From NCBI GenBank assembly GCA_015179045.1, contig WHUZ01000027.1:1-64000 (forward strand): a DNA stretch of 64,000 nt, written 5' to 3'. Source of the stretch: Kalaharituber pfeilii. Its lineage: Eukaryota > Ascomycota > Pezizomycetes > Pezizales > Pezizaceae. Position 1 is the first letter of the stretch; the number at the start of each line of letters is the position of its first letter. The position numbers and the translations under genes were made by a program. The notes below the pieces were generated by a model, which worked only from the letters and a program-made list of their open reading frames with translations, did no database searches and was not told where the DNA came from. Shown here piece after piece: positions 63,501 through 64,000 of the stretch.

Positions 63501-64000
63501 ATGAGTGCATCAAAATGGACTTCCTTTTTGGTCCCCCAACAAGCGCCAACTTCTGGGTCGGACTCCGAATCAAACAGAAGCTCGGTCAAGGCCCGCCGGA
63601 AATCCAACAAAAGCCGTTCGAAGAAGGAGGATTACAAGGACGGGTATGTGGATAAATACCCGCAGACTTCTCCATCGAAGGCCAATAGGACGCCGTATAC
63701 AAAGGCATTACTGGCATTGACACCCGGCAACCACTATAGCTTTGAGGAAGTTAGGTGGAGAGATCCGGCGGTACTAGATGTACTGAAGGTCAGACTTGTA
63801 GAGAATGCAGAAATCGAGGAGGTTGTTCACCCCCCATTGACGCAATTGGACATTGCGTTCCCGGAAGTCTACTCTTCCCTAAACGAGGTTTCAATCGATG
63901 GTAATAATAAATATGCTGGCGGCATTATCGGTGAAGGTCCCAAAATACCGTTATTGTGGAAACAATGCTTGTCGGAGCTAAAGCACTATATCGAAACCGA
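63501..64000 (+). CDS. Unknown protein, 5' part only (runs off the window)
   Basis: ATG 63501 opens a frame that stays open for 166 codons to the window end. It begins MSASKWTSFLVPQQAPTSGS, passes a basic Ser/Lys/Arg-rich stretch (KARRKSNKSRSKKEDYKDGY), then a more globular part (LLALTPGNHYSFEEVRWRDP, TQLDIAFPEVYSSLNEVSID, IPLLWKQCLSELKHYIET). No signal peptide or membrane helix. I do not recognise the family. The even codon use and absence of stops make it a good gene candidate; it may continue through introns beyond 64000. Confidence 0.7.
   Translation, partial: MSASKWTSFLVPQQAPTSGSDSESNRSSVKARRKSNKSRSKKEDYKDGYVDKYPQTSPSKANRTPYTKALLALTPGNHYSFEEVRWRDPAVLDVLKVRLVENAEIEEVVHPPLTQLDIAFPEVYSSLNEVSIDGNNKYAGGIIGEGPKIPLLWKQCLSELKHYIET

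Overview
The window is nuclear DNA of a filamentous ascomycete. Genes are interrupted by many short introns (about 50-120 nt, GT...AG, with CTAAC/CTAAT-like branch points). The recognisable proteins are fungal housekeeping factors: Mpe1, Bye1, a Ste20-type PAK, Hse1, Ysc84 and Ufd4. At the left edge an almost CpG-free, TpA-rich block looks like DNA mutated by repeat-induced point mutation (RIP). I cannot name the species. An early-diverging Pezizomycotina lineage is possible but not shown.

Layout. 1-2640 is the AT-rich block, followed at once by a diverged minisatellite of about 58 bp period (2821-3725). Next come mpe1 (-, 5621-8141), a decayed coding relic (8658-9032), a small two-exon gene (-, 10119-10637) and a large alpha/beta-hydrolase (+, 11986-14592, one frameshift). 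15294-18341 is a DNA transposon encoding a gypsy-type integrase (Ginger-like) with inverted terminal repeats and a 4-bp TATA target duplication. Then follow bye1 (-, 19443-22971), a CCDC16/ZNF830-like C-terminal coding block (+, 24708-25580), ste20-type PAK (+, 28373-31170), hse1 (+, 33388-35836), a UHRF1-like UBL-PHD-SRA-RING protein (-, 37208-39616), ysc84 (+, 41133-43000), a short-chain dehydrogenase (+, 45841-46980), ufd4 (+, 49786-55489), a BTB/POZ protein (-, 57508-60174) and the 5' part of an unknown gene (+, from 63501).

The genes do not form one pathway. Themes are RNA polymerase II transcription and 3'-end processing (mpe1, bye1), actin and endosome biology (ste20, hse1, ysc84) and ubiquitin ligation (ufd4, the RING of the UHRF1-like protein). 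A UHRF1-like protein in a genome with RIP-like DNA suggests maintenance cytosine methylation; this is an inference.

Three conserved genes (esterase, ste20, ufd4) and the transposase each carry one or two one-base length changes in short homopolymers while the remaining exons join in frame. This points to base-call errors in the assembly as readily as to gene decay, so frame breaks here should not be read as pseudogenes without read support.
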